47,240 bases of DNA from Bacillota bacterium (GTDB lineage: Bacteria; Bacillota; Clostridia; Oscillospirales; Acutalibacteraceae): positions 1-47,240 of the forward strand of contig JAQXJH010000077.1 in assembly GCA_029008595.1 (NCBI GenBank), written 5' to 3'. Positions 17,116-26,090 of this stretch are shown here, piece after piece. Position numbers and translations under genes: made by a program. The stretch's first letter is position 1. Every line of letters begins with the position of its first letter. Below the pieces are notes generated by a model. The model searched no databases, was not told where the DNA came from, and worked only from the letters and a program-made list of their open reading frames with translations.

Positions 17116-18000
17116 TCAGACCTCCGGAACCTCGATCTTGACGGTTTTGCCGGTATTGTAGGATTCGTAGATCGCATTGAGGTAGTAAACCGGCGTGATC
17201 AGCTGCTTGTAGGTGTGGGACATGGTGCCGTTGTGCAGCATGGCGGCGAAGTCTTCGCACTCGTGCTGGTAGCACATCGAAATATCGATATCGCGGCTGA
17301 CGTTGCGGTCCTTACCGAAAATGGTGCAGTGATAAGCGTTGTAGCAGCCTTCCATAAAGTGGTTGGTCACGTTGTAATTCTCATATTCCACGACCACGGT
17401 AACGTTGTCGCCGTTGCGGAAAGCGGTAACAGCCTTGGGGTCGTAGCCGAAGATCGTCAGGCTCATCTCTGCAAGGTGAGAAGAATAGAAGAAGAAGCCG
17501 CTGTAATCGTTGTGCATGCTTACAGGAGCAGCGACGCAGCCGCCGTGGATGCCGCCCAGGCCCTTCTTGACCGTGTGCTGCATCATGCGGATATCATAGG
17601 TCTGCTTGACGGAAGAACCGCCGACCAGCGGAACGTTTTTGCTCTTGGCAAGCTGTACAAGGGCGAGCGCTTCTGCAGGATCAACAGCGAACGGCTTGTC
17701 GATGAACATCGGCAGACCGGCTTCCACAAACGGGCGGGCGAATTCCGGATGGAACTTGCCGTCGCGTGCGGTGACCATAACAGCGTCAACCTTGCCGAGC
17801 ATATCTTCCGGCTTTTCTGCAATAAAATCAAGACCGAATTTTTCAAAAACTTCTTTGTTGCTTTCCGGATAGTGGCCGCCTACCGCGACAACGTGGCAAT
17901 CCGGGTACTTGAAGACTCCGTTTTCATCCGGTTTGTTAAAAATCTCGGAGAAAGCAGAAGCATGGGAATTTTCCGCGCCGAGAATACCGATTCTGTACAT
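17116..18000 (-). CDS. Gfo/Idh/MocA family oxidoreductase
   Basis: MYRIGILGAENSHASAFSEIFN..., DAVMVTARDGKFHPEFARPFVEAGLPMFIDKPFAVDPAEA; SD gggagg before ATG at 18000. Confidence 0.85.
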   Translation of the reverse strand: MYRIGILGAENSHASAFSEIFNKPDENGVFKYPDCHVVAVGGHYPESNKEVFEKFGLDFIAEKPEDMLGKVDAVMVTARDGKFHPEFARPFVEAGLPMFIDKPFAVDPAEALALVQLAKSKNVPLVGGSSVKQTYDIRMMQHTVKKGLGGIHGGCVAAPVSMHNDYSGFFFYSSHLAEMSLTIFGYDPKAVTAFRNGDNVTVVVEYENYNVTNHFMEGCYNAYHCTIFGKDRNVSRDIDISMCYQHECEDFAAMLHNGTMSHTYKQLITPVYYLNAIYESYNTGKTVKIEVPEV

Positions 18001-18140
18001 AATGATTCCTCCCGTTATGTTTTTGAGCAGTTCTGCTGCAGTTGTATTATACCGCATCCGCCGCGGAGATGTTTTGCATATTCCACGAAGAATTTAGCGG
18101 ATTTTACAATGATCTGCCGCAGATTCCGTACTCTGTTTCC

Positions 18141-18170
18141 AGTATAGCATAAAAAAATTTGACAAGACAA
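18141..18170 (-). promoter_or_regulatory. Promoter candidate for the Gfo/Idh gene
   Basis: Minus strand TTGTCT - 18 nt - TATACT with TGC extended -10. Confidence 0.45.
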
Positions 18171-18254
18171 GCTTTTTCCGCTTTGCCTGAAAACTTGCCT
18201 GTTTTCCGCAGAAAATGCGGAGGGTTCTTGCGTTTTTCAACCGGGCGCAGTCGG

Positions 18255-19208
18255 CTATCGGGTGATCACGTTCTGCGGTTTTCCTGCCAGAAAAGCCTCC
18301 AGATTTTCCGCCACCAGCCGGAGCAGCCGCGCGCGTGTTTCCAGCGGGGCCCAGGCAATGTGCGGCGTCATGGTCAGATTCGGCGCGCCGATGAGCGGGC
18401 AGTCCGGCAGCATCGGCTCGGTTTCCAGCACGTCGATCGCCGCGCCGGAGAGACGGCCGCTTTCCAGCGCGCGGCGAAGAGCCGGTTCTTCAATGATCGG
18501 GCCGCGGGCCGTGTTGACCAGATAGGCGCCGGGCTTCATCATGGAAAAGCGTTCGTCGTTGAACAGGGAACGGGAAGCGTCGTTGAGCGGGCAGTGGATG
18601 GAAACGACATCGCTTTGCGCCAGCAGCGTTTCCAGCGGGACAAACGAAACGCCTTCGGCCTGCCGGGGAGTCCGGGTAAAGCAGAGCACGCGCATGGAAA
18701 ACGCCAGGGCGACCCTAGCGACGGCACGGCCGATGCTGCCGAAGCCGATGATCCCGAGCGTTTTTCCGGCAAGCTCCTGCATCGGGAACACAAACGGCGA
18801 AAATGTGGTGCTGCCGATCCAGCGGCCGTCGCGAACAAAGCGGTCGTATTGGGAAACGCAGCTGAAATGATGGAGGATCAGCGCAAAGGTGTGCTGCACC
18901 ACGGCGTCGGTGGAATAGCCGCCGGCGTTGCAGACGGTGATGCCGCGGCGGTTGGTCTCGGTCAGGTCAATGTTGTTGTAGCCCGTTGCAAACAGGCCGA
19001 TGTAGCGCAGCTTTCCGGCGTTCCGCAGCGTTTCGGCAGTCATCGGCGATTTGTTGCAGAGAACGATATCGGCGTCGCAGATCCGTTCGGCAACCTGTTC
19101 CTTTGTGCTCAGCGGGTAGTATTCCACACTGCCGAAGCGTTCCAGCACCGAGAGATCCAGATCACCGTTTGTGACGGTCTGACAGTCCGGCAAAACAATT
19201 TTCAGCAT
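18255..19208 (-). CDS. D-2-hydroxyacid dehydrogenase (NAD-binding)
   Basis: GKTLGIIGFGSIGRAVARVALAFSMRVLCFTRTPRQ; DVVSIHCPLNDASRSLFN; NTARGPIIEEPALRRALESGRLSGAAIDVLETEP. Confidence 0.92.
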   Translation of the reverse strand: MLKIVLPDCQTVTNGDLDLSVLERFGSVEYYPLSTKEQVAERICDADIVLCNKSPMTAETLRNAGKLRYIGLFATGYNNIDLTETNRRGITVCNAGGYSTDAVVQHTFALILHHFSCVSQYDRFVRDGRWIGSTTFSPFVFPMQELAGKTLGIIGFGSIGRAVARVALAFSMRVLCFTRTPRQAEGVSFVPLETLLAQSDVVSIHCPLNDASRSLFNDERFSMMKPGAYLVNTARGPIIEEPALRRALESGRLSGAAIDVLETEPMLPDCPLIGAPNLTMTPHIAWAPLETRARLLRLVAENLEAFLAGKPQNVITR

Positions 19209-19476
19209 GATTCCGATCATCCTTTTTCAGAAAGATTCAAAAGCCGGGAGCAATGCGGACAAAGGTCCGCTGCCCTTCCGGTATTCAGTCTAACGGATTC
19301 CGAAGAAATTTACAAGTCATCAACGTTTTTTTTCGGAGAAACATGCAAAAGTTCAGGAATTTGCAGCAAAGTAAAGGAACTGCTGGATTTCCGCCGCGGA
19401 AAATTTATAATAGGAAAAAAGCCGGGATCACAGGATGAACCGGCGGAATGAAACAAACGGAAAGGCGGTACCCGGA

Positions 19477-20364
19477 ATGATCGTGAAAAAAATTGACCTG
19501 CATGCTCATGTTGTGCCGGAGGTCGGCTATTCCCGCATGGACGGAGGGTGCTTTGTAACGCCGCAGCAGATTCGGAAAATGTACGATGCATGGGGGATCG
19601 AAAAATGTGTTCAGCTGCCCATCAGCTCGCCGGAGTACGAGTGTGACCAACTCAGCAACCGCGATGCCGAACACCTGGTTCGTGATTACCCGGAAACGGT
19701 GGGGTGGTGGTTCTGCAATCTGGATCCGCGGTGGGGCACAAACAGACCAGACTGCGACCTTTCTCACTATCTGCTGTATTTTAAGGAGCGCGGTGCAAAG
19801 GGCGTCGGCGAAGTGACAACCAATCTGCCGATCGATGATCCGTATATGCAGAATCTGTTTTACCATTGTGAAAAGTGCGATATGCCGCTGCTGTTTCATA
19901 TGGGAAACCCGGGCGGCGGAGATTACGGCATCGTGGACGATTTCCATATGCCGAAGCTCGAGCGCGTTCTGCAGAAATTCCCGCGGCTGCGCGTGATCGG
20001 CCATTCGCAGAAATGGTGGGCGGAAATGAGCGGCGACTGCACCGAAGAGCAGCGCAGCGGTTACCCGACGGGCAGGATCGTTCCCGGCGGACGCACGGTG
20101 GAGCTGCTGCGGAATTATCCGAATATGTACGGCGATCTTTCGGCAGGCAGCGGCGGCAACGCCGTGATGCGTGATCCCGAGTTCGGCTATCGTTTTCTGG
20201 AGGAATTTCAGGATAAGCTGTTTTTCGGCACCGATATCTGTGACGCCTCCAATGTGATGGAGCTTTCACACTGGCTGGACGATGCGGTGGAGCACGGCCA
20301 TATTTCGCAGACGGCCTACAACAAGATCTGCCGCGAAAATGCGCTGCGGCTGCTCGAGGGTTAA
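19477..20364 (+). CDS. Amidohydrolase-2 family protein
   Basis: IDLHAHVVPE metal motif; VIGHSQKWW; LFFGTDICDASN. ORF extends to 19435; start uncertain. Confidence 0.82.
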   Translation: MIVKKIDLHAHVVPEVGYSRMDGGCFVTPQQIRKMYDAWGIEKCVQLPISSPEYECDQLSNRDAEHLVRDYPETVGWWFCNLDPRWGTNRPDCDLSHYLLYFKERGAKGVGEVTTNLPIDDPYMQNLFYHCEKCDMPLLFHMGNPGGGDYGIVDDFHMPKLERVLQKFPRLRVIGHSQKWWAEMSGDCTEEQRSGYPTGRIVPGGRTVELLRNYPNMYGDLSAGSGGNAVMRDPEFGYRFLEEFQDKLFFGTDICDASNVMELSHWLDDAVEHGHISQTAYNKICRENALRLLEG

Positions 20365-20380
20365 AATTTGTGCTGCGGGC

Positions 20381-20409
20381 TTGTTTCCGGGTGCTGCCGG
20401 TGGTAAAAT
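20381..20409 (+). promoter_or_regulatory. Promoter candidate for the eutS-eutP-like pair
   Basis: ttgttt 20381-20386, 17-nt spacer, taaaat 20404-20409. Confidence 0.5.
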
Positions 20410-20499
20410 AGATTTATCAATCGGCGGATCAGCCGAAGGGCAGCCGGAAAACGGCCGGGGAGCCGGGCTGCAGTTTTGTGAAAAGGAATGGTCACACGC

Positions 20500-20859
20500 A
20501 TGGATCTTCACGATAAAATGCGGATCGTACAGGAAATTGTGCCGGGCAAACAGATCACCATTGCGCACATTATTGCGAATCCGGATGAAATCATTTATAA
20601 GAAGCTGGGGCTTGACCCGGCGGTGGACTATTCGCGCGCAGCGATCGGTCTGGTCACGATCAGCCCTGCGGAAACCGCGGTGATCATCGGTGATATCGCC
20701 ATCAAGACCTCCAATGTGGAGATCGGCTTTGTGGACCGTTTCAGCGGCACGCTGATCGTCACCGGGCGCATCAGCGAGGTGGAGAGCGCGCTGCGTGCCC
20801 TGCGGGATTACTGCCGGGATATGCTGGGCTTTACCGTCTGCGAGATCACAAAAACATGA
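20500..20859 (+). CDS. eutS: EutS/PduU-family bacterial microcompartment shell protein
   Basis: RIVQEIVPGKQITIAHIIANPDEIIYKKLGL...GLVTISPAETAVIIGDIAIKTSNVEIGFVDRFSGTLIVTGRISEVESAL matches the EutS pattern. SD aaaagga supports ATG 20500 over 20488. Confidence 0.9.
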   Translation: MDLHDKMRIVQEIVPGKQITIAHIIANPDEIIYKKLGLDPAVDYSRAAIGLVTISPAETAVIIGDIAIKTSNVEIGFVDRFSGTLIVTGRISEVESALRALRDYCRDMLGFTVCEITKT

Positions 20860-21326
20860 AAAAAATCATTCTGATCGGCCGGAGCGGGTGCGGCAAGACC
20901 ACGCTGACCCAGGCGCTCCGCGGAGAAAAGATCCACTATCACAAAACCCAGTATATCAATCATTTCGACGTGATCATCGATACGCCGGGCGAATATGTCG
21001 AAGACCCGTGGCTGGCGTGTGCGCTGGCGATCTATACGTATGAGGCGGATGTGGTCGGGCTGCTGATCAGCGCCCGTGAGGATTACAGCCTTTACAGCCC
21101 GTGTATGGCGGCAAATATCAACCGCCCCGTGATCGGCATCGTGACGCAGATCGACCGGCCGGACGCGCGGCCGGATCGTGCAGAGCGCTGGCTGAGGCTT
21201 GCCGGGTGCAAACAGATCTTTTTTGTTTCGTCCACCAATGGCGACGGCGTCTGGCAGATCCTTGAATATCTGCGCGACCCGGGCGATGTGATGCCGTGGG
21301 AAGAAGAAAAACAGGATAAAAATTGA
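20856..21326 (+). CDS. eutP: EutP/PduV-family GTPase-like protein
   Basis: MKKIILIGRSGCGKTTLTQALRGEKIHYHKTQYINHFDVIIDTPGEYVEDPWLACALAIYTYEADVVGLLISARE; overlaps the eutS stop by 4 bp. Confidence 0.9.
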   Translation: MKKIILIGRSGCGKTTLTQALRGEKIHYHKTQYINHFDVIIDTPGEYVEDPWLACALAIYTYEADVVGLLISAREDYSLYSPCMAANINRPVIGIVTQIDRPDARPDRAERWLRLAGCKQIFFVSSTNGDGVWQILEYLRDPGDVMPWEEEKQDKN

Positions 21327-21375
21327 ACAAAGGGCCTTCCGGATCCAAAGCTCCGGCAGGCCCTTTGTTTTTTTG
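21326..21375 (+). terminator. Rho-independent terminator after eutP
   Basis: aacaaagggcct 21326-21337 / aggccctttgtt 21358-21369 then T tract. Confidence 0.85.
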
Positions 21376-21392
21376 CTACAGGCAGTCCGGCT

Positions 21393-21535
21393 GTGCAGCG
21401 GGTGATCGGAACGGCGCTGCTGTACCTGTGGTTCCGCCTGCTGCATCTGCTGGGTGTGTCCGATTACTTTGCCGCAGGCATGGGCTGGCGGGGCTGCTGC
21501 GTTTCTGGGCGGCAAAGGAATGGATCTGTTTTGGT
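21393..21535 (+). pseudogene. Possible frameshifted gene remnant
   Basis: Hydrophobic reading VQRVIGTALLYLWFRLLHLLGVSDYFAAGM in one frame appears to continue in the next frame as WAGGAAAFLGGKGMDLFW*; no intact ORF. Confidence 0.25.
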
Positions 21536-21735
21536 AAAGGAACCTTCGCTCTTTCCTCTTTTCTGGACGATACGCCGCTGACCCGGAATTTTCTGCTGCT
21601 TTTCTTTCTGGCGCGCTCCCCGGTGCAGAGCCGTGCCGCGGAAAACAGCCGCATGACAAAAAAAGCTCCGGCCAAGAAAAGAGCAAAGTACAAAGCGGCG
21701 CAAAGGCCCGTGTCAAGTGATGCAGGCAAATGTAA

Positions 21736-21773
21736 AACGCCCTGAACCGGGTTTCTTGCCGGTTCAGGGCGTT
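21736..21773 (-). terminator. Rho-independent terminator of the E2-like gene
   Basis: 15-bp arms aacgccctgaaccgg 21736-21750 / ccggttcagggcgtt 21759-21773; T-rich on the minus strand. Confidence 0.75.
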
Positions 21774-21787
21774 CGATTGACCGAAGA

Positions 21788-22756
21788 TCAGACAACGTTG
21801 ATCTGGCGTTCCAGCTTGCGCTGTTTTTTCAGAATGCGTTTTTCCTTGCGGGTCGGGCGCAGACCGGGATCCGGAACGACGCAGTCCGGCTTTTCCAGCA
21901 GCGCTTCGGGGTGCTTGAACAGCTTCATCAGCTCGCGGATGGTCACCGCGTAATAGTAACCGTCCACAACGCGCTCGTCAACGGTAAAGCGCAGGTTCAG
22001 CGTGCGGCCGTACAACACCTTGCCCTCATCGTTCACCTTCAGCCGGCGTCCCTTTTTGCCAAGACAGCAGAAGAGCGTGCAGGTGCCGAAGTTATAAAGA
22101 TGGTGGAACACCGAACCAAGCCCTGTGGAACCCATGTCGGTAACATACAGCGTGGAATGGAACGGGCTGAATTCATTGATCGCCTTCGGCATCAGGCCGA
22201 TGGCGTCCAGCTTCTTCATCAGGAAGACGACAAATTTTACGACGAACGACGGGCAGTAGGAAAAGATCTTCGCAATGCTGTCGGTATCGTTCTGCGTATC
22301 GGCCTCCTTGTTCACAAGAACGGCGGTGTTTACTTTTTCATAAACATCCCACAGCGTATCGGTGGGAGAAAATTCGACCTTGATGCAGCTTTCTTCGGCG
22401 TCAAGCTTCATTTCCTTTTTGATATTGAACGCAAAAACGATCTTGTTGCGCGCGTAAATTTTGCGGCCGCAGATAAAGCGGTTCACGCAGGGATACTGAG
22501 AAATGATGCGGACGAACGCCGCCATCATCACATGCAGCGTGCTCAGATCCTTCATGGTCGTGGTGCGGCGAAGATTGCGGATAAACTGCTCCAGCTCGTT
22601 GATATCAATGGTTTCGTCAAAAAAGACCTGAGAATCGCAGCGGTTGTTCAGCACGTGCGGAATTACCGAAAAAAGGGCGTCGTTGCTATGTACACGCCAC
22701 CCGTCGTAACGGTCGCCAAGCTGCCTTTTGCGGGAATAAACCTTTGTGTCGGACAT
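21788..22756 (-). CDS. 2-oxoacid dehydrogenase E2 catalytic-domain-like (CAT fold) protein without lipoyl domain; DERVVDG instead of DHRxxDG
   Basis: TLNLRFTVDERVVDGYYYAVTIRELMKLFKHPEALLE at the C-terminal active-site region; CAT/E2-like length. Confidence 0.7.
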   Translation of the reverse strand: MSDTKVYSRKRQLGDRYDGWRVHSNDALFSVIPHVLNNRCDSQVFFDETIDINELEQFIRNLRRTTTMKDLSTLHVMMAAFVRIISQYPCVNRFICGRKIYARNKIVFAFNIKKEMKLDAEESCIKVEFSPTDTLWDVYEKVNTAVLVNKEADTQNDTDSIAKIFSYCPSFVVKFVVFLMKKLDAIGLMPKAINEFSPFHSTLYVTDMGSTGLGSVFHHLYNFGTCTLFCCLGKKGRRLKVNDEGKVLYGRTLNLRFTVDERVVDGYYYAVTIRELMKLFKHPEALLEKPDCVVPDPGLRPTRKEKRILKKQRKLERQINVV

Positions 22757-22988
22757 TTCCGGGTACCTGCCTTTCGTGAATCCAATCCGCCCGGGAAATC
22801 GGAACGGAAAAATGCTTCATTTTTTTTAAGTATAATACAAAACAAATCCGGATGCAAGAAAAATGACCGAATTGTTAATAAATTTGGAACATTTTATTTT
22901 TATTCGGCTGTTCTGCTTGATTTCGCGGGCAAAATCCACGATACTGAAAGAGATAACAGGCTGAATTCGGAAAGGAAGGAACAACAGG

Positions 22989-23678
22989 ATGCGTTATGAT
23001 ACGCTGCTTTTTGACGCGGACGACACACTGCTGGATTTCCGTGCGGCGGAGCGCAGCGCGCTGTTTCGGCTGTTTGCGGCCCACGGACTGCCGGTGACCG
23101 ATGCGCTTCATGCGGAATACTCCGCTTATAACCGATCGCTCTGGCGGCAGCTGGAGCGCGGCGAGCTGAGCAGGGAGCAGTTGCTGCGGACGCGCTTTGC
23201 CGGTTTTTTTGAACGGATCGGAGTACGGCTGGACGGCCCGGCGGCAGAAGAGGAATACCGGGGATATCTTGCGGAAGGCACAACGCTGATCCCGGGCGCG
23301 AAGGAGGTCTGCACCGAACTGGCAAAACGGCACTGCCTCTGCATCATCACCAACGGGATCGCCAATACACAGCGGGCAAGGCTGAAAGCAGCCGGGCTTG
23401 AGCCGCTCTTCCGTCGGATCTTCATTTCGCAGGAGGTGGGCTGCGAAAAGCCGGATCCGCGCTTTTTTGAAGCGGTCTTCCGCGTGCTGCCCGGCGCCGA
23501 TCCGCGCAGAACCCTGATTATCGGCGATTCGCTTTCGTCAGATATTCTCGGCGGCGTGCGTGCGGGGGTGGATACCTGCTGGTTCTGTCCCGATGCGCCG
23601 CCGGAAGATCCGGAGATCGTACCCACCTGGCGGATCACGGAGCTGAAGCAGCTTCTGCCGGTCGCAGATCAGGAATAA
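22989..23678 (+). CDS. HAD-superfamily hydrolase, YjjG-like nucleotidase
   Basis: YDTLLFDADDTLLDFRAAERSAL, CIITNGIANTQRARL, IFISQEVGCEKPDPRFFEAV, IIGDSLSSDILGGVRAGVDTCWF. Confidence 0.92.
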   Translation: MRYDTLLFDADDTLLDFRAAERSALFRLFAAHGLPVTDALHAEYSAYNRSLWRQLERGELSREQLLRTRFAGFFERIGVRLDGPAAEEEYRGYLAEGTTLIPGAKEVCTELAKRHCLCIITNGIANTQRARLKAAGLEPLFRRIFISQEVGCEKPDPRFFEAVFRVLPGADPRRTLIIGDSLSSDILGGVRAGVDTCWFCPDAPPEDPEIVPTWRITELKQLLPVADQE

Positions 23679-23697
23679 AAGCGGTACAGGCGCTGAA

Positions 23698-23736
23698 TTC
23701 ATAAAAAGTTCACAGCAGATTCACAGCCGGTTATTT
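23698..23736 (+). promoter_or_regulatory. Pho-box-like array: four hexamers at exact 11-bp period
   Basis: TTCATA 23698, TTCACA 23709, TTCACA 23720, TTATTT 23731; -10-like cataat at 23746-23751. Confidence 0.55.
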
Positions 23737-23838
23737 CCGCCGCGGCATAATTTATACAGTTAATTATTCATTCTGTTTATTATTTGCCCGCAATGCCGGG
23801 AACTGTTTGCAATGCGGCGGAAAGGACGAAATGCAGCA

Positions 23839-24360
23839 ATGGAGAATCGATTGCCGAGTGACCGGATGGCCGAAGCCCTGCGCAGGCTTTACGCGATCAG
23901 AGAGCTGGAAACGCTTTCGCATTTCTGGCAGGGGGAGCCGAAAATTCTGTATCACCTGTATTTCCGGCAGGATCAGGAGGTCAACCCTTCGGAACTGAGC
24001 GAAGCGCTCGGCGTGACCCGGGCGCGCATCACCTCGATTCTTTCCAGCCTGCGCGCCAAAGGCCTGATCCGCATGCATGTTTCCGAGCGCGACCGCCGCA
24101 GAATGGTGGTGGAGCTTTCGGAACAGGGGCGCGACAAGGTGGAACAGGAGTGCGCGCAGATTGAGGAGCGCATGCAGCGCCTGCGCAGCGGGCTGGGCGA
24201 CGAAAAGGCCAGGCTGCTGCTTCTCCTGCTGGAGCAGTCCGTTGCGCTGCTGGAGACCGGGGTTGCCAGGGAGGAAACGGAACCCGAAACCATAAAAACA
24301 ACCGGAAGAAAAAAGAAGGAGGATTCTGAGCAATGTTTAAACAGTGGATCAAGGACGTGA
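23839..24360 (+). CDS. MarR-family transcriptional regulator
   Basis: MAEALRRLYAIRELETLSHF...NPSELSEALGVTRARITSILSSLRAKGLIRMHVSERDRRRMVVELSEQGRDKV winged helix. Start may lie upstream (ORF from 23812). Confidence 0.87.
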   Translation: MENRLPSDRMAEALRRLYAIRELETLSHFWQGEPKILYHLYFRQDQEVNPSELSEALGVTRARITSILSSLRAKGLIRMHVSERDRRRMVVELSEQGRDKVEQECAQIEERMQRLRSGLGDEKARLLLLLLEQSVALLETGVAREETEPETIKTTGRKKKEDSEQCLNSGSRT

Positions 24361-24959
24361 AAAAACAGCTGACCTTCACCGCGATTTTTTCGATTTTTCT
24401 GGGTCTGGTGCTCGTAATCTGGCCGGACGCCGCAAAAATGGCCGTCAGTTACCTGATCGGCGCGGCGCTGGTGATTATCGGTGTCATCCAGATCGTGCGC
24501 TACTTTGTTTATGAAGTCCGACTGGATCTGTTCCGTTATGATTTTGTTTCCGGGCTGATCCTGCTCGGTGCCGGTGTATTTTTGCTGATGCGGCCGGAGA
24601 TCATTGTCGGATTCCTGCCCGTTCTGCTGGGGATCGCGATCGTTGTTGACGGAGCGGTGAAGGTTCAGCAGGGGATGGATCTGCTGCGCGCCGGTTACCG
24701 GCGCTGGTGGCTGGTGCTGCTGATGGCGGTACTGGCGCTGGCGGCAGGGATCGTTCTGCTGATCAACCCGTTCAAGGCAGCGTCCACGCTGGTGCTGCTG
24801 ATCGGGATTGTTCTGATCTACGATGGTATCACGGATCTCTGGACGATTTCGCGCGTTTCCGGCAGGATCAAACAGATGCGCGCCGAAGCTTCGGTCGAGG
24901 TTTCCGGCGTGGAGGTCGACGAAAACGGCGTTCCGGTCGGCGGCAAGGGCCGTCGGTAA
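24333..24959 (+). CDS. HdeD/DUF308-like multi-TM membrane protein
   Basis: Repeated TM pairs: FSIFLGLVLVIWPDAAKMAVSYLIGAALVIIGVIQIVRYF; ends overlap the MarR gene. Confidence 0.75.
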   Translation: MFKQWIKDVKKQLTFTAIFSIFLGLVLVIWPDAAKMAVSYLIGAALVIIGVIQIVRYFVYEVRLDLFRYDFVSGLILLGAGVFLLMRPEIIVGFLPVLLGIAIVVDGAVKVQQGMDLLRAGYRRWWLVLLMAVLALAAGIVLLINPFKAASTLVLLIGIVLIYDGITDLWTISRVSGRIKQMRAEASVEVSGVEVDENGVPVGGKGRR

Positions 24960-24968
24960 CGCAAAAAA

Positions 24969-25008
24969 GCAGGCAGCTGCAGCAGTTTGAATTGCTGTGG
25001 CTGTCTGT
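24969..25008. terminator. Terminator hairpin between convergent genes
   Basis: gcaggcagctgcagca 24969-24984 / tgctgtggctgtctgt 24993-25008 (imperfect); A tract left, T-rich right. Confidence 0.6.
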
Positions 25009-25009
25009 T

Positions 25010-25858
25010 TTATTCCGCGCGTTTTACCCATTGGGTGGGGGAAAGCCCGGTCTCGCGTTTGAAGGTGGCGGAAAAATAATTCGGATTATCAAAGCCGACT
25101 TCTTCGGCGACCTTATAAACCGGCTCTCCCTGAGAGAGCAGAGCCTTCGCCTTCTTGATTTTGATGGCAAGAAAATACTCGTGTACCCCGGTCAGGGCAT
25201 AGCGGTTGAAGATCCTTTTGAGATGCGCCAGAGAAATGTTCAGTTCATCGGCCAGCTGCTGCGATTTGATCGGCTGTGAAATATACCCGTTCATTTTTCT
25301 GACAGCGGCGGCAAACAGTCTGGCGGAGCTGCTGTTTTTGGGCGCGACCTTTTGATGAGAAGCGGCGCATTCATATAATAACAGCTCCAGCGTACCGCAA
25401 AACCTTGCAACATCTACAACGCTGCCGCCGCGGCGGAAATCGCCGGGCAGATACGCGTTTGGAGCGCCGTTGTTTTCAATGATGGACTGCAATTCCGCCA
25501 TGAGCGCTCTGCTTTTGGAGGAAAGGGTGATCACGGCGTTGGAGAGCTGATCCGAAAGGTATTGGCTGTCGGTGTCAAAGGAGATCACCGTAAACTGAAG
25601 GGGTTCGTCCCCGGCCGTCCAGATGCGGTGAAATTCATTCGGCTTATGGAAGACAACGGTTTCCGGCGGGCATTCAAACACCTGACCGTCTGCCGTAAAG
25701 CCTGCCATCCCTTCTTTTACATAGACCATTTCCCAAAAATTATGCACTTCGCCCTGGAACACATATTCTTTGCCCCGTTCCGCGGTAAAAGCCGAGACCA
25801 GCGCGCGGATCTCGATCGGCCGCCGGATGATGATTCTGCTTTCCCATGCCATAAACAA
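25010..25858 (-). CDS. AraC-family transcriptional regulator (cupin + HTH)
   Basis: QQLADELNISLAHLKRIFNRYALTGVHEYFLAIKIKKAKALLSQGEPVYKVAEEVGFDNPNYFSATFKRETGLSPTQWVK. Confidence 0.93.
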   Translation of the reverse strand: MFMAWESRIIIRRPIEIRALVSAFTAERGKEYVFQGEVHNFWEMVYVKEGMAGFTADGQVFECPPETVVFHKPNEFHRIWTAGDEPLQFTVISFDTDSQYLSDQLSNAVITLSSKSRALMAELQSIIENNGAPNAYLPGDFRRGGSVVDVARFCGTLELLLYECAASHQKVAPKNSSSARLFAAAVRKMNGYISQPIKSQQLADELNISLAHLKRIFNRYALTGVHEYFLAIKIKKAKALLSQGEPVYKVAEEVGFDNPNYFSATFKRETGLSPTQWVKRAE

Positions 25859-26090
25859 TACACCTTTTTTATCTTTTTTCGCCGGTAATGATGATAAAAA
25901 TAAGATTTTGCAGCATTATACCGCATCGGCAGAGTCTTTTCAACCGGAAGTTCAGCGGCGGTTCGTCTCCCTGGGGCAAGACGGATCAAAAAGGAGCCAT
26001 TTTTATATTTTTCGGCGCTTTTAACGGATGGAAAATAAAATTTATTTGCTTATAATGATGATATCATAAAAAGCAGGGAGATGGTTCTGG

